NCBI GenBank assembly: GCA_041859875.1 | Contig: JBFLFY010000004.1 | Location: forward strand, 35,657 to 99,656 | Source: Thermocaproicibacter sp041859875 | GTDB taxonomy: Bacteria > Bacillota > Clostridia > Oscillospirales > Acutalibacteraceae | DNA length: 64,000 nucleotides | Reading direction: 5' to 3' | In this document: positions 43,724 to 52,528 of the stretch, one piece after another | Layout of the letters: the number at the start of each line of letters is the position of its first letter | Numbering within the stretch: position 1 is the first letter of the stretch | Translations under genes and position numbers: made by a program | The notes under the pieces: model-generated | Databases searched by the model: none | Told to the model about the DNA's origin: nothing | Seen by the model: only the letters and a program-made list of their open reading frames with translations

Positions 43724-45514
43724 ATGCAGAACATTCCAGAACGAATTGCAGCACTGCGTGCAAATATGAAAAACGCCGGCATAGAGGCGTATATCATTCC
43801 GTCGGCCGACCCGCACCTGAGCGAGTATTCGCCTCTGCACTGGCAGTCGCGCAAATATTTTTCCGGCTTTACAGGCTCTGCCGGGACGCTTGTCGTAACA
43901 CAAAAGAAAAGCGGCCTCTGGACAGATGGCCGGTATTTCATTCAGGCCGAAAATGAACTGAACGGCAGCGGCATTAAACTTTATCGTATGCGTGTAAAAG
44001 GTGTGCCGACCTACACAGAATTTATACATGAGGAACTTGCTTCCGGCGAAACCGTCGCTTTTGACGGAAGCCTGTTCTCAGCAAAAGAAGTACAGGGCAT
44101 GGAAAAGCTCTTTGCCCACAAAGGCATCATTCTCAAACAAGCCGACCTGGTTTCTAACATCTGGAAAGACCGCCCGGAAATTCCGCACACACAGGTCTTC
44201 CTTCATGATACTGCCTGCGCCGGCCTTACCTGCGCGCAAAAAATTCAAAATGTGCGTGCCGAACTCAAAAGGCAGGAAGCAGACGCTCAGCTTTACGGCC
44301 GACTGGACTGCGTTGCCTGGCTGATGAACATCCGTGCGGATGATGTGGAAGACAGCCCGTTTGCCCTTTCCTATGCAGCAGTTTTCCCGGATGCCGCTTA
44401 TCTTTTCATTGACGCTTCCCGCGTTCCGGCGGAAGTTTCCGAAAATCTGAAGCAAAACGGTGTCACCATCCGCGGCTATGGTGAAATTGCAGATTTTTTC
44501 CGCTCTGTTTCAAAAAAGACCACAATGCTGACCGACCCGGAAGGCACAAGTTTTGCCCTTTACAGCATTCTGGAAAAGAACCCGAACATTACGGTAAAAG
44601 ACGGCCCGGATATTGTAACAAATTTAAAATCCATTAAAAATGAAACTGAAATTAAGTGTATCCGTGAAGCTCATGTGCGCGACGGCTGCGCGATGGTAAA
44701 GGGCTACACAAAGCTGGAAAAGATGATTCAGGCCGGTAAAGATGTTACCGAATGGACTGTCTGCGAAGTGCTGAAAAATGCGCGCGCCTGCCAGCCCGGC
44801 AACCGCGGCCTGAGTTTTGGCACCATTGCGGCCTGTGGCGCAAACGCAGCCATGATGCACTATGCGCCGAAGCCAAACGCCTGCAGCAAGCTGGAAAAGA
44901 AGGGATTCCTTCTCGTTGATTCCGGCGGGCAGTACCCGGAAGGCACAACCGACATTACCCGCACCTATGCGCTCGGCCCCACCACGCAGGAAGAAAAAGA
45001 GTGCTATACTTGGGTGCTGAAGTCCCACATTGCCCTTGCAACCGCTGTTTTCCTGGAAGGCAGCACCGGCGGAAACCTCGACGTTCTGTGCCGTGAACCG
45101 CTCTGGAAGCACTGCATTGAGTACCGCTGCGGCACCGGCCACGGCGTTGGTATGTTCGGCACGGTTCACGAAGGGCCGCAGAACCTGCGCTGGGTAAACG
45201 ATGTTGTATTTCGCAAAGGCATGACTATTACAAACGAACCAGGTGTTTACGAAACCGATAAATTCGGTATCCGCACCGAAAACCTGATGCTCGTTGCCGA
45301 CGGGCCGGAAAACGAATACGGCAAATGGCTGAAATTCGAAACTGCAACGCTTTTCCCAATCGACACAACTCCGGTTCTGCCGGAACTTCTCACCAAAGAA
45401 GAGCTGGATTGGCTGAACGGCTACAATAAGCATGTTTATGACGTTCTTGCGCCACTGGTAACCGACGAAGAACGCGACTGGCTGAAACGCCACACACAGC
45501 CGCTGAAAGGCTGA
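43724..45514 (+). CDS. Xaa-Pro aminopeptidase (M24B family)
   Basis: A 596-residue metallopeptidase of the long aminopeptidase P type, removing N-terminal residues before proline. Two creatinase-like N-terminal domains (MKNAGIEAYIIPSADPHLSE...HWQSRKYFSGFTGSAGTLVV) precede the pita-bread catalytic domain. Metal ligands are visible: Asp residues in LVDSGGQYPEGTTDITRTY, His in GTGHGVGMFGTVHEGP, and Glu residues in ITNEPGVYETDKFGIRTENL. An AAAAGGAG site lies upstream of the ATG. Monocistronic and probably peptide- or nutrient-regulated through the operator. Confidence 0.95.
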   Translation: MQNIPERIAALRANMKNAGIEAYIIPSADPHLSEYSPLHWQSRKYFSGFTGSAGTLVVTQKKSGLWTDGRYFIQAENELNGSGIKLYRMRVKGVPTYTEFIHEELASGETVAFDGSLFSAKEVQGMEKLFAHKGIILKQADLVSNIWKDRPEIPHTQVFLHDTACAGLTCAQKIQNVRAELKRQEADAQLYGRLDCVAWLMNIRADDVEDSPFALSYAAVFPDAAYLFIDASRVPAEVSENLKQNGVTIRGYGEIADFFRSVSKKTTMLTDPEGTSFALYSILEKNPNITVKDGPDIVTNLKSIKNETEIKCIREAHVRDGCAMVKGYTKLEKMIQAGKDVTEWTVCEVLKNARACQPGNRGLSFGTIAACGANAAMMHYAPKPNACSKLEKKGFLLVDSGGQYPEGTTDITRTYALGPTTQEEKECYTWVLKSHIALATAVFLEGSTGGNLDVLCREPLWKHCIEYRCGTGHGVGMFGTVHEGPQNLRWVNDVVFRKGMTITNEPGVYETDKFGIRTENLMLVADGPENEYGKWLKFETATLFPIDTTPVLPELLTKEELDWLNGYNKHVYDVLAPLVTDEERDWLKRHTQPLKG

Positions 45515-45536
45515 CGCCTCTTCACGCTGGACAGTA

Positions 45537-45586
45537 CAAAAGCTCCTGCGCCGAATCCCTTCGGAAACGGTGCAGGAGCTTTTTAA
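45537..45586. terminator. Bidirectional terminator between pepP-type gene and ABC operon
   Basis: AAAAGCTCCTGC and GCAGGAGCTTTTT form a long stem around a structured loop that itself contains CCGAA...TTCGG. It lies between two convergent transcription units and is flanked by A and T tracts. Confidence 0.88.
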
Positions 45587-45600
45587 ATGGCTGCTGTTCT

Positions 45601-46377
45601 TTATTCCGCCGCCGCTGTTCCGTTAAAACGAGCCAGGAATGCTTTGGTGCGTTCGTTCCGCGCGCCGCCGAAAATCTGTTCCGGCGGGCCCTGCTCTACA
45701 ACAGAACCGTCAGCCATAAAAATCACACGGTCTGCCACATCGCGTGCAAACGCCATTTCATGTGTCACAACAATCATCGTCATGTGTTCGTCTGCAAGCC
45801 CGCGGATAACCTGTAAAATCTCCCCGGTAAGCTCCGGGTCAAGGGCGCTGGTCGGTTCGTCGAATAGCAGAATTTCGGGATTCATAGCCAGCGCGCGGGC
45901 AATGGAAACGCGCTGCTGCTGCCCACCGGAAAGCTGGCAGGGGTAGGATTCCGCCTTGCCCTCAAGTCCCATCTTGGCAAGAAGGCCGCGCGCCGTTTTG
46001 TCCGCTTCCGCCGGCGTTTTCCCGAGGACGTGCATCGGTGCTTCCGTAATGTTGCGCAGAACGGTGAAATGCGGAAAAAGGTTGAAGTTTTGAAAAACAA
46101 GCCCCATGTGCAGCGCGATGCGGCCGCAGATTCCTTTTTCAGCATAAACCGCCTTTCTGCTGTCCCCATTGGAAACAAGTGTGTCGCCGCAGATTTTGAT
46201 TTCGCCGCTGTCTGCCGTTTCAAGCTGCGTCATGCAGCGCAGCAGTGTGCTTTTCCCTGAACCGGAAGGGCCGATCACCGCCAGCACCTCTCCCTTTTCC
46301 TGCTCGAAGGAGATTCCCTTCAGGATTTCCTCGCCGCCAAAGCTTTTGTGCAAATCATGGACTTCAAGAATCGGCAC
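45601..46377 (-). CDS. Polar amino acid ABC transporter ATP-binding protein
   Basis: A 258-residue ATPase of the GlnQ/ArtP class. Walker A is IGPSGSGKSTLLRC, the Q-loop is LVFQNFNLFPHFTVL, the signature is LSGGQQQRVSIARAL, Walker B is EILLFDEPTSALDPEL, and the switch His is in VVTHEMAFARDVADRVIFM. The gene is last of a three-gene leftward operon (binding protein, permease, ATPase), 11 bases after the permease. Import of a polar amino acid such as glutamine, arginine or cystine is likely; specificity cannot be read. Confidence 0.95.
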   Translation of the reverse strand: MPILEVHDLHKSFGGEEILKGISFEQEKGEVLAVIGPSGSGKSTLLRCMTQLETADSGEIKICGDTLVSNGDSRKAVYAEKGICGRIALHMGLVFQNFNLFPHFTVLRNITEAPMHVLGKTPAEADKTARGLLAKMGLEGKAESYPCQLSGGQQQRVSIARALAMNPEILLFDEPTSALDPELTGEILQVIRGLADEHMTMIVVTHEMAFARDVADRVIFMADGSVVEQGPPEQIFGGARNERTKAFLARFNGTAAAE

Positions 46378-46388
46378 TTTGCTCCCCC

Positions 46389-47030
46389 CTAACGATAATA
46401 AGCGTAATGCTTTTCCGCAGCCGAAAAAGCGCGTGTAACAACAGAATTCATCACAAGGTAAAACACACCCGCTATGGCAAACGGAACCATGCTGACGGCG
46501 GAAGACACCCAGTCCGACGTAATTTTCAGCAGCTCCACAACGCCAATCACCTGCGCGAGGGAAGTATCTTTCACCAGCGTAATAACTTCATTGCCCATCG
46601 GCGGTAAAATGCCTTTTACCACCTGCGGCAGCAGAATGCGGAAAAAGGTCTGCCTGTGAGAAAAGCCGAGTACCTTTGCCGCCTCGCGCTGTCCGCGCGG
46701 AATCCCGGCGATTCCGCCGCGGAAAATTTCCGCAAAATATGCGGCATAGTTCAGCACGAACGCAACTTCCGCCGCAGGCACACGGTCAAGCTGCACACCG
46801 AAAATCGGCTTAAAACCGTAAAAGATAAACAGCAGCTGAAGCATCAGCGGCGTCCCGCGCATCAATAAGATGTAAATCCGCACCGGTATGTTTATGGCCT
46901 TAATTTTCGTCATGCGCCCAAGTGCAGCAAGCATCCCAAGCGGAAGGGAAAAAATCAGCGTAACGAAGAAAATGCGCAGCGTCATCAGCGTCGCCTGCAG
47001 CATTTGTGAAATCAAAATGGAATAGCTCAA
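46389..47030 (-). CDS. Polar amino acid ABC transporter permease
   Basis: A 213-residue HisM/GlnP-type permease with about five helices. The EAA loop coupling to the ATPase is EIFRGGIAGIPRGQREAAKV LGFSHRQTFFRILLPQ, and the typical VRIYILLMRGTPLMLQLLFI segment is upstream. The C-terminal YLVMNSVVTRAFSAAEKHYA also fits. It follows the binding-protein gene by 28 bases. Confidence 0.95.
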   Translation of the reverse strand: MSYSILISQMLQATLMTLRIFFVTLIFSLPLGMLAALGRMTKIKAINIPVRIYILLMRGTPLMLQLLFIFYGFKPIFGVQLDRVPAAEVAFVLNYAAYFAEIFRGGIAGIPRGQREAAKVLGFSHRQTFFRILLPQVVKGILPPMGNEVITLVKDTSLAQVIGVVELLKITSDWVSSAVSMVPFAIAGVFYLVMNSVVTRAFSAAEKHYAYYR

Positions 47031-47058
47031 TCAGCAGCCCTCCCCTGTAGCGCCGATG

Positions 47059-47934
47059 TTATTTCCCTATTGTAATAACATCTTTGCCAAACCATTTCTG
47101 TGATATTTTCTGTGCCGTTCCGTCTTTTGCCATACCCTGCAAAGCACCTTCAATTTTCTGTTTCAGGGCACTGTCGTTTTTCCGGAACCCCACAACATAA
47201 TCCTCCACAGCAAGGGAAACATCTTTGCCGTCTGCACCCTGCAGCACGGTATATGCGCCGGGGTTATTCGTCAAATAGTAGCGCGCCACAACCTCATCAA
47301 TGGCAATTGCGTCAATGGTGCCGTTCTGAATCTCCAAAACAGCTTTGCTGTAGTCATCAATCTTTACAATTTCTTTGAGGGACTTTTTAAACGCAGCGTT
47401 TGCGCTGCCGTTCAGGGCGGTTTCCGCGGAAGAGTCCGACTGCACGCCCACGGTTTTCCCGGCAAGGCTTGCAAGGCCTTTGTAGGAAGAGCCGGTCTTT
47501 ACAAGTATAATCTGGTTGTTTTTCATGTATGGCAGGCTTAGATTAAACTGCTTGGCACGCTCTTCGGTTTTGCTGAAGCCGTTCCATAGGCAATCCACAT
47601 TGCCGTTGTTCAGCTCGGCGGTTTTGCTGTCCCAGTCAATGGGCTGAAACTTTACTTTAATGTTCAGCCGCTTGCAGGCTTCCGTCGCCATGTCAATGTC
47701 AAAGCCGACGGTATTGCCGGTTTTGGTGTCTACATACCCCATCGGGGGAAAGGCCTTGTCGAAGCCAAGCACAAGCTGCCCCGCAGATTTTACTTTCTCC
47801 CATGAGGAGTCCGCAGCGGAAGACGGCGCCGCAGAACCCGAAGCCGCTCCGCCTGTAGCTTTTGCCACAAGGCCGCAGCCAGAAGCAGAAAGCAGAAGTC
47901 CCGCCGCAAGGATTGCACAAATCAGCTTTTTCAT
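47059..47934 (-). CDS. Amino acid ABC transporter substrate-binding lipoprotein
   Basis: A 291-residue SBP_bac_3-family protein. The lipobox LSASGC gives lipidation near Cys20. A Ser/Ala linker follows, then KVKSAGQLVLGFDKAFPPMG YVDTKTGNTVGFDIDMATEA, the usual ligand-site region, with VDCLWNGFSKTEERAKQFNL and GSSYKGLASLAGKTVGVQSD further on. First gene of the leftward transporter operon. Homology to cystine- and glutamine-binding proteins is general and does not fix the ligand. Confidence 0.93.
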   Translation of the reverse strand: MKKLICAILAAGLLLSASGCGLVAKATGGAASGSAAPSSAADSSWEKVKSAGQLVLGFDKAFPPMGYVDTKTGNTVGFDIDMATEACKRLNIKVKFQPIDWDSKTAELNNGNVDCLWNGFSKTEERAKQFNLSLPYMKNNQIILVKTGSSYKGLASLAGKTVGVQSDSSAETALNGSANAAFKKSLKEIVKIDDYSKAVLEIQNGTIDAIAIDEVVARYYLTNNPGAYTVLQGADGKDVSLAVEDYVVGFRKNDSALKQKIEGALQGMAKDGTAQKISQKWFGKDVITIGK

Positions 47935-47989
47935 CTATTTCACTCTCCAATTTTCATAAGCCCAGTTACTGTTTCGTATGCTAGTATGC

Positions 47990-48007
47990 TATCACATTAG
48001 CGTGATA
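47990..48007 (-). promoter_or_regulatory. Inverted repeat in the amino-acid transporter promoter region
   Basis: TATCAC and GTGATA are separated by six bases, 56 bases upstream of the binding-protein start. An 8-base tandem duplication (GTATGCTA twice, 47977-47992) abuts it. No strong -35/-10 pair was found, but the position suits an operator. Confidence 0.5.
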
Positions 48008-48095
48008 AAGTAAACAGATTCCACGAATTTCTCTGTATTTCACAATTCACCTGCTCCCACAGAAAAGAATCCCGGGATTCTGCCAAATCCGTGCA

Positions 48096-48127
48096 CAAAA
48101 AAGCCCTGCTAAAAAGCAGAGCTTTGC
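48096..48127 (-). terminator. Terminator after the GNAT gene
   Basis: Read leftward, AGCTCTGCT and AGCAGGGCT pair around TTTT and are followed by TTTTTTG, just after the stop codon at 48138. Confidence 0.75.
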
Positions 48128-48137
48128 TTTGCAGCTT

Positions 48138-48629
48138 TCAGAGAATGTTGGGATTGCGCCACTCCATCAAAACCATGTCGCGCCAGTTGCCAAATGGGTC
48201 ACGGGCAATCTTTTCGCGCACACCGACTTCGCGGAAACCGCATTTGCGGTGCAGGGCAAGGCTGGGCGCGTTATTGCGCATAATACCAGCCTGCAGCGTC
48301 CAGATGCCATGCTGCTGTGAGTCCGCAATCTCCTGGTTCAGCAAGAGTGTACCCACTCCCATGTGCTTTGCCTCGTTTGCAATATAGATACTGAGCTCTG
48401 CTACACCGGAAAAGCACTTGCGGCGCGAAGTCGGTGAAAGTGCCACCCAGCCGACCACCTGGCCGCCATGTACCGCAGCAAAGCGGCCAAACTGCAGGTG
48501 ACTTTCATCCCATTTTTCGTACGGCGGGATTACCGCCTCAAAGGTTGCAAGGTTTGTGTCCATTCCCTGCCTGTAAATCCGACAAATTGCTTTCCAGTCT
48601 TCTTCTCCCCATTTTCTTGCTTCCACCAC
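48138..48629 (-). CDS. GNAT N-acetyltransferase (phosphinothricin acetyltransferase-like)
   Basis: A 163-residue acetyltransferase. The N-terminal ICRIYRQGMDTNLATFEAVI plus a following PPYEKWDESH resembles the Pat/Bar substrate region. VGWVALSPTSRRKCFSGVAE and LSIYIANEAKHMGVGTLLLN contain the acetyl-CoA-binding motif A (variant of Q/RxxGxG/A), and LHRKCGFREVGV is motif B. Members acetylate amino groups of phosphinothricin, methionine sulfone or similar compounds; the natural substrate is uncertain. Monocistronic. Confidence 0.88.
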   Translation of the reverse strand: MVEARKWGEEDWKAICRIYRQGMDTNLATFEAVIPPYEKWDESHLQFGRFAAVHGGQVVGWVALSPTSRRKCFSGVAELSIYIANEAKHMGVGTLLLNQEIADSQQHGIWTLQAGIMRNNAPSLALHRKCGFREVGVREKIARDPFGNWRDMVLMEWRNPNIL

Positions 48630-48777
48630 TTGTAAGCACCGGCCTTCCTAAGTTTTTCCGTATCTTAATTAAAAAATCTACAGAATATGTTTTCTCCCGC
48701 TGCCCGCAGTACAGGATAACTTTTCGCATAAAGGCTGCCCTTCCGCCGCAGAATAAGTAAGAAAGGAGCGTGATAAA

Positions 48778-48954
48778 ATGCCTGAACCTTTCGAGCCTCC
48801 GGAAGAATACGGTCAAGAATGGAATTATGATACGACACCATATTTTAACTTTTCCAGCTGGGTTTTTCAAGCCTTTAATACCATGCCTCCCTACCTTATC
48901 ATAAGTGACAGTGACCCTTCAAGCCTTTTACACCGAGATATTTATGGAAACTAA
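48778..48954 (+). CDS. Small acidic protein of unknown function (58 residues)
   Basis: An ORF not reported by common length cut-offs, with AAGGAG before the ATG and an intrinsic terminator 13 bases after the stop codon. The protein MPEPFEPPEEYGQEWNYDTT continues PYFNFSSWVFQAFNTMPPYL and is rich in Pro, Tyr, Phe and acidic residues, with no transmembrane helix or Cys. Gene-like signals at both ends make it credible. The composition resembles small spore-coat-type proteins, but that is only a resemblance. Confidence 0.65.
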   Translation: MPEPFEPPEEYGQEWNYDTTPYFNFSSWVFQAFNTMPPYLIISDSDPSSLLHRDIYGN

Positions 48955-48966
48955 TGGGCGCACAGA

Positions 48967-49000
48967 AAAAGGCCACCCGCAATGGGCGGCCTTTTCCGTT
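48967..49000 (+). terminator. Terminator after the 58-residue ORF
   Basis: AAAAGGCC-A-CCC pairs with GGG-C-GGCCTTTT around GCAAT, followed by CC and a T-poor tail. The interval 49001-49166 beyond it is AT-rich with no gene seen. Confidence 0.8.
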
Positions 49001-49166
49001 GGGAGGACAAAATATTTGTCTGGAAGGAGAAATATAAAAAGTTGTAAGCAAATTAAATAGGACTTTGCCTTATTTTAAAAGCATAATGTGAATAGGAATC
49101 AGCTTACTTTTAAAAAAGTGCAAAGAAAAAATGAATATACTGTTACTATGCCCGCAGAATCAGCTT

Positions 49167-49361
49167 TTATTCCTTTTCACGAAATTCTTCTATCTTCCTG
49201 CGGAATTCCTTCTCCGTATCCGGACCCTGCCGCAGAATCATCTGCTGCGCGTCTTCCGGCAGTTTTAGAAATTCCCGCTCTGTTGAGTCTTCCGGCAAAA
49301 GAGCGGGTATCATATAAGGAGAACCACTGTTTGGGGAACCGCCAAAAGAATAATAATACAT
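49167..49361 (-). CDS. Small hypothetical protein (64 residues)
   Basis: The start MYYYSFGGSPNSGSPYMIPA at 49361 follows GGGAGGTG at a good distance; a longer frame to 49382 lacks a site. The N-terminal half is Gly/Ser/Tyr-rich. The C-terminal half is a charged helix (LPEDAQQMILRQGPDTEKEF, then RRKIEEFREKE). It is unrelated to the 58-residue protein 200 bases away, but similarly Tyr- and Pro-rich at one end. Function unknown. Confidence 0.7.
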   Translation of the reverse strand: MYYYSFGGSPNSGSPYMIPALLPEDSTEREFLKLPEDAQQMILRQGPDTEKEFRRKIEEFREKE

Positions 49362-49528
49362 TGCAAAAACACCTCCCGGCAATTATCTTTTCCAAAACGC
49401 ACTGCCTTACAATAGTAATATCCGGAAGCAAATTTCAATATTTTTCACCGGATTTTGATGAAAAGCAAAGCAATACGAAGAAATTAAAAGAAAATCCACA
49501 GTTATTTCGTATTAAATGCAATATATTC

Positions 49529-49557
49529 TTGACATCCATGCCTTTTCTCTTTATTAT
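49529..49557 (+). promoter_or_regulatory. Promoter of the potABCD operon
   Basis: Perfect TTGACA (49529-49534), 17-base spacer, TATTAT (49552-49557). The ~190-base leader that follows is GC-rich with several possible helices (for example CGCAGTT...AACTGCG near 49637-49655); no known riboswitch was recognised in it. Confidence 0.75.
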
Positions 49558-49760
49558 GTGATATGTTGCGTTTGCATCTGTAGAAGCCGCTCCGCCTAAA
49601 AGGGCCGTGGCCTTCGAAAACCGGCGGCGCTGCTGCCGCAGTTCAGTAAACTGCGAAAAATCCTTTGCGGGGGGCAGCCAAAACACGCGCGGCCGGGTAT
49701 GCGTATGCCTGAAAAGGCGCGCACATCTATTTAATTTTCACCGCAAAGGGGATGCACCAA

Positions 49761-50900
49761 ATGGATCAGAATTCCATCATTTCACTGCAAAATATCGCTA
49801 TTTCATTTGACGGGGAACCCGTACTGAAAGACTTCAACCTCAGCATCGGCGATGGGGAGTTTGTCACGCTGCTTGGCCCTTCCGGCTGCGGAAAGACCAC
49901 AACGCTCCGCATTATCGGCGGGTTTCTTCAGCCGGATTCCGGCGATGTTTTTTTCAGTGGAAAAAAGATAACAAACCTTCCGCCGCATAAGCGCGAAGTA
50001 AACACCATTTTTCAAAAATATGCGCTTTTTCCACACCTGAACGTCTACGATAACGTTGCTTTTGGTATGCGCGTACACGGCAAAAGCGAACGTAAAATAA
50101 AAGCAAAAGTCGGCGAAATGCTGAACATGGTCAACCTGAAAGGCTTTGAGCACCGCAATGTAAATCTGCTTTCCGGCGGCCAGCAGCAGCGTGTTGCGAT
50201 TGCACGCGCTTTGGCAAACGAGCCAAAAGTTCTGCTTTTGGATGAGCCATTGGGCGCACTGGATTTAAAACTGCGCAAAGATATGCAGGTTGAACTGAAA
50301 AAGATACAGAAGCAAACAGGCATCACGTTTCTGTTTGTGACGCACGACCAGGAAGAGGCTCTTTCCATGTCTGATGAAGTGGTTGTAATGGACAAGGGCA
50401 ACATTCAGCAGATTGGCACACCGCTGGATATTTACAATGAGCCGAAAAACGCTTTTGTAGCCGACTTCATTGGGGAAAGCAATATTCTAGACGGCATCAT
50501 GCATGAAGATTTTGCGGCGGAGTTTTCCGGTCGAAAGTTCCGCTGTGTCGACAAGGGCTTCCGGAAAGATGAACCGGTGGACGTTGTCATCCGCCCGGAA
50601 GATGTTGACATTGTTCCCCCGGATGAAAATCATCTGTCCGGCATTGTGCAGAATGTGACCTTTAAAGGCGTGTTCTATGAAATTATTGTGGATGTACAGG
50701 GCTTTAAATGGATGATTCAAACGACCGACCGCGAATTGGCCGGCGCAAAGATAGGGCTTTCCATACAGCCGGATGAAATCCATATTATGCATAAATCGGA
50801 GTATTCGGGGACTTTTGGTGACTACAGCACCTTCAGTGACGAAATGGATGAAGACAGCAACCCCGCTTTTAAACCAGAGGAGGCGGAAAAAGGAGAATGA
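49761..50900 (+). CDS. potA: Spermidine/putrescine ABC transporter ATP-binding protein PotA
   Basis: A 379-residue ATPase with a C-terminal TOBE regulatory domain. Walker A GPSGCGKTTTLRIIGGF, Q-loop TIFQKYALFPHLNVYDNVAF, signature LLSGGQQQRVAIARALANEP, Walker B VLLLDEPLGALDLKLRKDMQ and switch FVTHDQEEALSMSDEVVVMD are all intact. The C-terminal region VVIRPEDVDIVPPDENHLSG is the TOBE domain. The ATG at 49761 has GGGG nine bases upstream; the ATG at 49752 directly abuts this site. It overlaps potB by ATGA. Confidence 0.95.
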   Translation: MDQNSIISLQNIAISFDGEPVLKDFNLSIGDGEFVTLLGPSGCGKTTTLRIIGGFLQPDSGDVFFSGKKITNLPPHKREVNTIFQKYALFPHLNVYDNVAFGMRVHGKSERKIKAKVGEMLNMVNLKGFEHRNVNLLSGGQQQRVAIARALANEPKVLLLDEPLGALDLKLRKDMQVELKKIQKQTGITFLFVTHDQEEALSMSDEVVVMDKGNIQQIGTPLDIYNEPKNAFVADFIGESNILDGIMHEDFAAEFSGRKFRCVDKGFRKDEPVDVVIRPEDVDIVPPDENHLSGIVQNVTFKGVFYEIIVDVQGFKWMIQTTDRELAGAKIGLSIQPDEIHIMHKSEYSGTFGDYSTFSDEMDEDSNPAFKPEEAEKGE

Positions 50901-51715
50901 AATCCAAATCGGCGGCTTCGCCGTACCTTGTGTGGATGATAATTTTTATTATCGTCCCTATGGCGCTTGTGTTCTTCTTTGCCTTTACCGACCGCAGCGG
51001 GAACTTCACCCTGAAGAACTTGGAAGGCGTTGGGCAGTACTCGAACGTTTTTCTGCGCTCTATCTGGCTGGGCTTTCTCGCTACCGTTATTTCACTTGTG
51101 CTGGGGTACCCGCTGGCTTATATTATTTCAAAGACGCGTACGCACCGGCAGAATGTACTGATTATGCTCGTTATGCTCCCGATGTGGATGAATTTTCTAC
51201 TGCGCACCTATGCCTGGATGACTCTGCTGGAAGACAGCGGCCTTATCAACCGTGCCCTGCACTTTTTGGGCCTGCCTTCCGTTCACATGATTAATACGCC
51301 GGGTGCCGTGGTGCTTGGCATGGTTTATAATTATATTCCCTACATGATTCTGCCGCTTTACTCGGTTCTGACGAAAATTGACCGCCGCGTCATTGAAGCG
51401 GCGCAGGATCTCGGCGCAAACAGCCGCAAGGTTTTTCTGCGCGTTACGCTCCCCCTCAGTATGCCGGGTGTTATTTCCGGCGTAACCATGGTCTTTGTGC
51501 CGGCCGTAAGCACCTTTATTATCTCAAAGATGCTGGGCGGCGGCAGCAACCTGCTCATCGGCGACCTGATTGATATGCAGTTTCTCGGCAGTGCCTACAA
51601 CCCGAACCTTGGCTCGGCCATTTCGCTTGTACTGATGGTGCTGATTCTTATTTGCATGGGCATTATGAACCAGTTTGACGAAAACGGTGCAACCGAAGGG
51701 GGGTTGATGGTGTGA
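50897..51715 (+). CDS. potB: Spermidine/putrescine ABC permease PotB
   Basis: A 272-residue permease with six helices. The EAA loop is VIEAAQDLGANSRKVFLRVT, followed by LPLSMPGVISGVTMVFVPAV, a standard PotB block; MNFLLRTYAWMTLLEDSGLI is also typical. Stops and starts overlap with potA upstream and potC downstream (ATGA / GTGTGAAA junctions), implying tight coupling. Confidence 0.95.
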   Translation: MKSKSAASPYLVWMIIFIIVPMALVFFFAFTDRSGNFTLKNLEGVGQYSNVFLRSIWLGFLATVISLVLGYPLAYIISKTRTHRQNVLIMLVMLPMWMNFLLRTYAWMTLLEDSGLINRALHFLGLPSVHMINTPGAVVLGMVYNYIPYMILPLYSVLTKIDRRVIEAAQDLGANSRKVFLRVTLPLSMPGVISGVTMVFVPAVSTFIISKMLGGGSNLLIGDLIDMQFLGSAYNPNLGSAISLVLMVLILICMGIMNQFDENGATEGGLMV

Positions 51716-52524
51716 AAACAGCTTCCCGTATTTACCTTGTGCTGATTTTTCTGTTTCTTTACGCGCCGATTCTTGTTCTGATTGTTTTCTCCTTTAACGG
51801 TTCCAGCGTGATGAGCCGTTCCGTGTGGGGCGGATTTTCATTAAAATGGTACACTCAGCTTTTTCAGGACCAAATGCTTCTGGATGCGCTGAAAAACACC
51901 CTGATTATTGCCGTCGCTGCCGCAGCGGTTTCCACCGTACTTGGCACAGCGGCCGCGATTGGCATCAACGGGATGAACCGCTTTGTACGCCGCGTTGTGC
52001 TGAACGTGACGAACTTTCCTATGGTAAACCCGGATATTGTAACCGGCGTTTCCTTGATGCTTCTATTCGTTGCCGCCTCTAAACTGATGGGCGGTCTTTC
52101 CCTCGGCATGGCGTCGCTGATTCTGGCGCACATTACTTTCTGCCTGCCCTATGTAATTCTTTCCATTCTGCCAAAGCTGCGGCAGATGGACCCAAACCTT
52201 TATGAGGCGGCACAAGACCTTGGATGCACACCAAGGTCTGCCTTTTTCCGCGTAGTTCTGCCGGAGATTATGCCCGGCGTTGTGACCGGCCTCATTATGG
52301 CTTTCACGCTCTCGATTGACGATTTTGTTGTCAGCTACTTTACAAGCGGCACAACACAGACTTTGCCAATTTTCATTTATTCTATGACGCGCAAGCGCGT
52401 CAGCCCCGAAATCAACGCCCTTTCTACACTGCTGTTCGGCATCATCCTTTTCTTGCTCGTTATCATTAATATCCGTACAAGCCGGGACCTTCGGCACGGA
52501 AAAGTGCAGGAAAAGGAGGCATAA
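51712..52524 (+). CDS. potC: Spermidine/putrescine ABC permease PotC
   Basis: A 270-residue permease, initiating at GTG in a GTGTGA overlap with potB. The EAA loop is LYEAAQDLGCTPRSAFFRVV LPEIMPGVVTG, then SIDDFVVSYFTSGTTQTLPI, typical of PotC. It completes the heterodimeric membrane pore with PotB. Confidence 0.95.
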   Translation: MKTASRIYLVLIFLFLYAPILVLIVFSFNGSSVMSRSVWGGFSLKWYTQLFQDQMLLDALKNTLIIAVAAAAVSTVLGTAAAIGINGMNRFVRRVVLNVTNFPMVNPDIVTGVSLMLLFVAASKLMGGLSLGMASLILAHITFCLPYVILSILPKLRQMDPNLYEAAQDLGCTPRSAFFRVVLPEIMPGVVTGLIMAFTLSIDDFVVSYFTSGTTQTLPIFIYSMTRKRVSPEINALSTLLFGIILFLLVIINIRTSRDLRHGKVQEKEA

Positions 52525-52528
52525 GCCG

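Noticed and set aside
49558..49750. A riboswitch in the potABCD leader
   Set aside because: The leader is long and can fold, but no known aptamer consensus was recognised and there is no terminator before potA.
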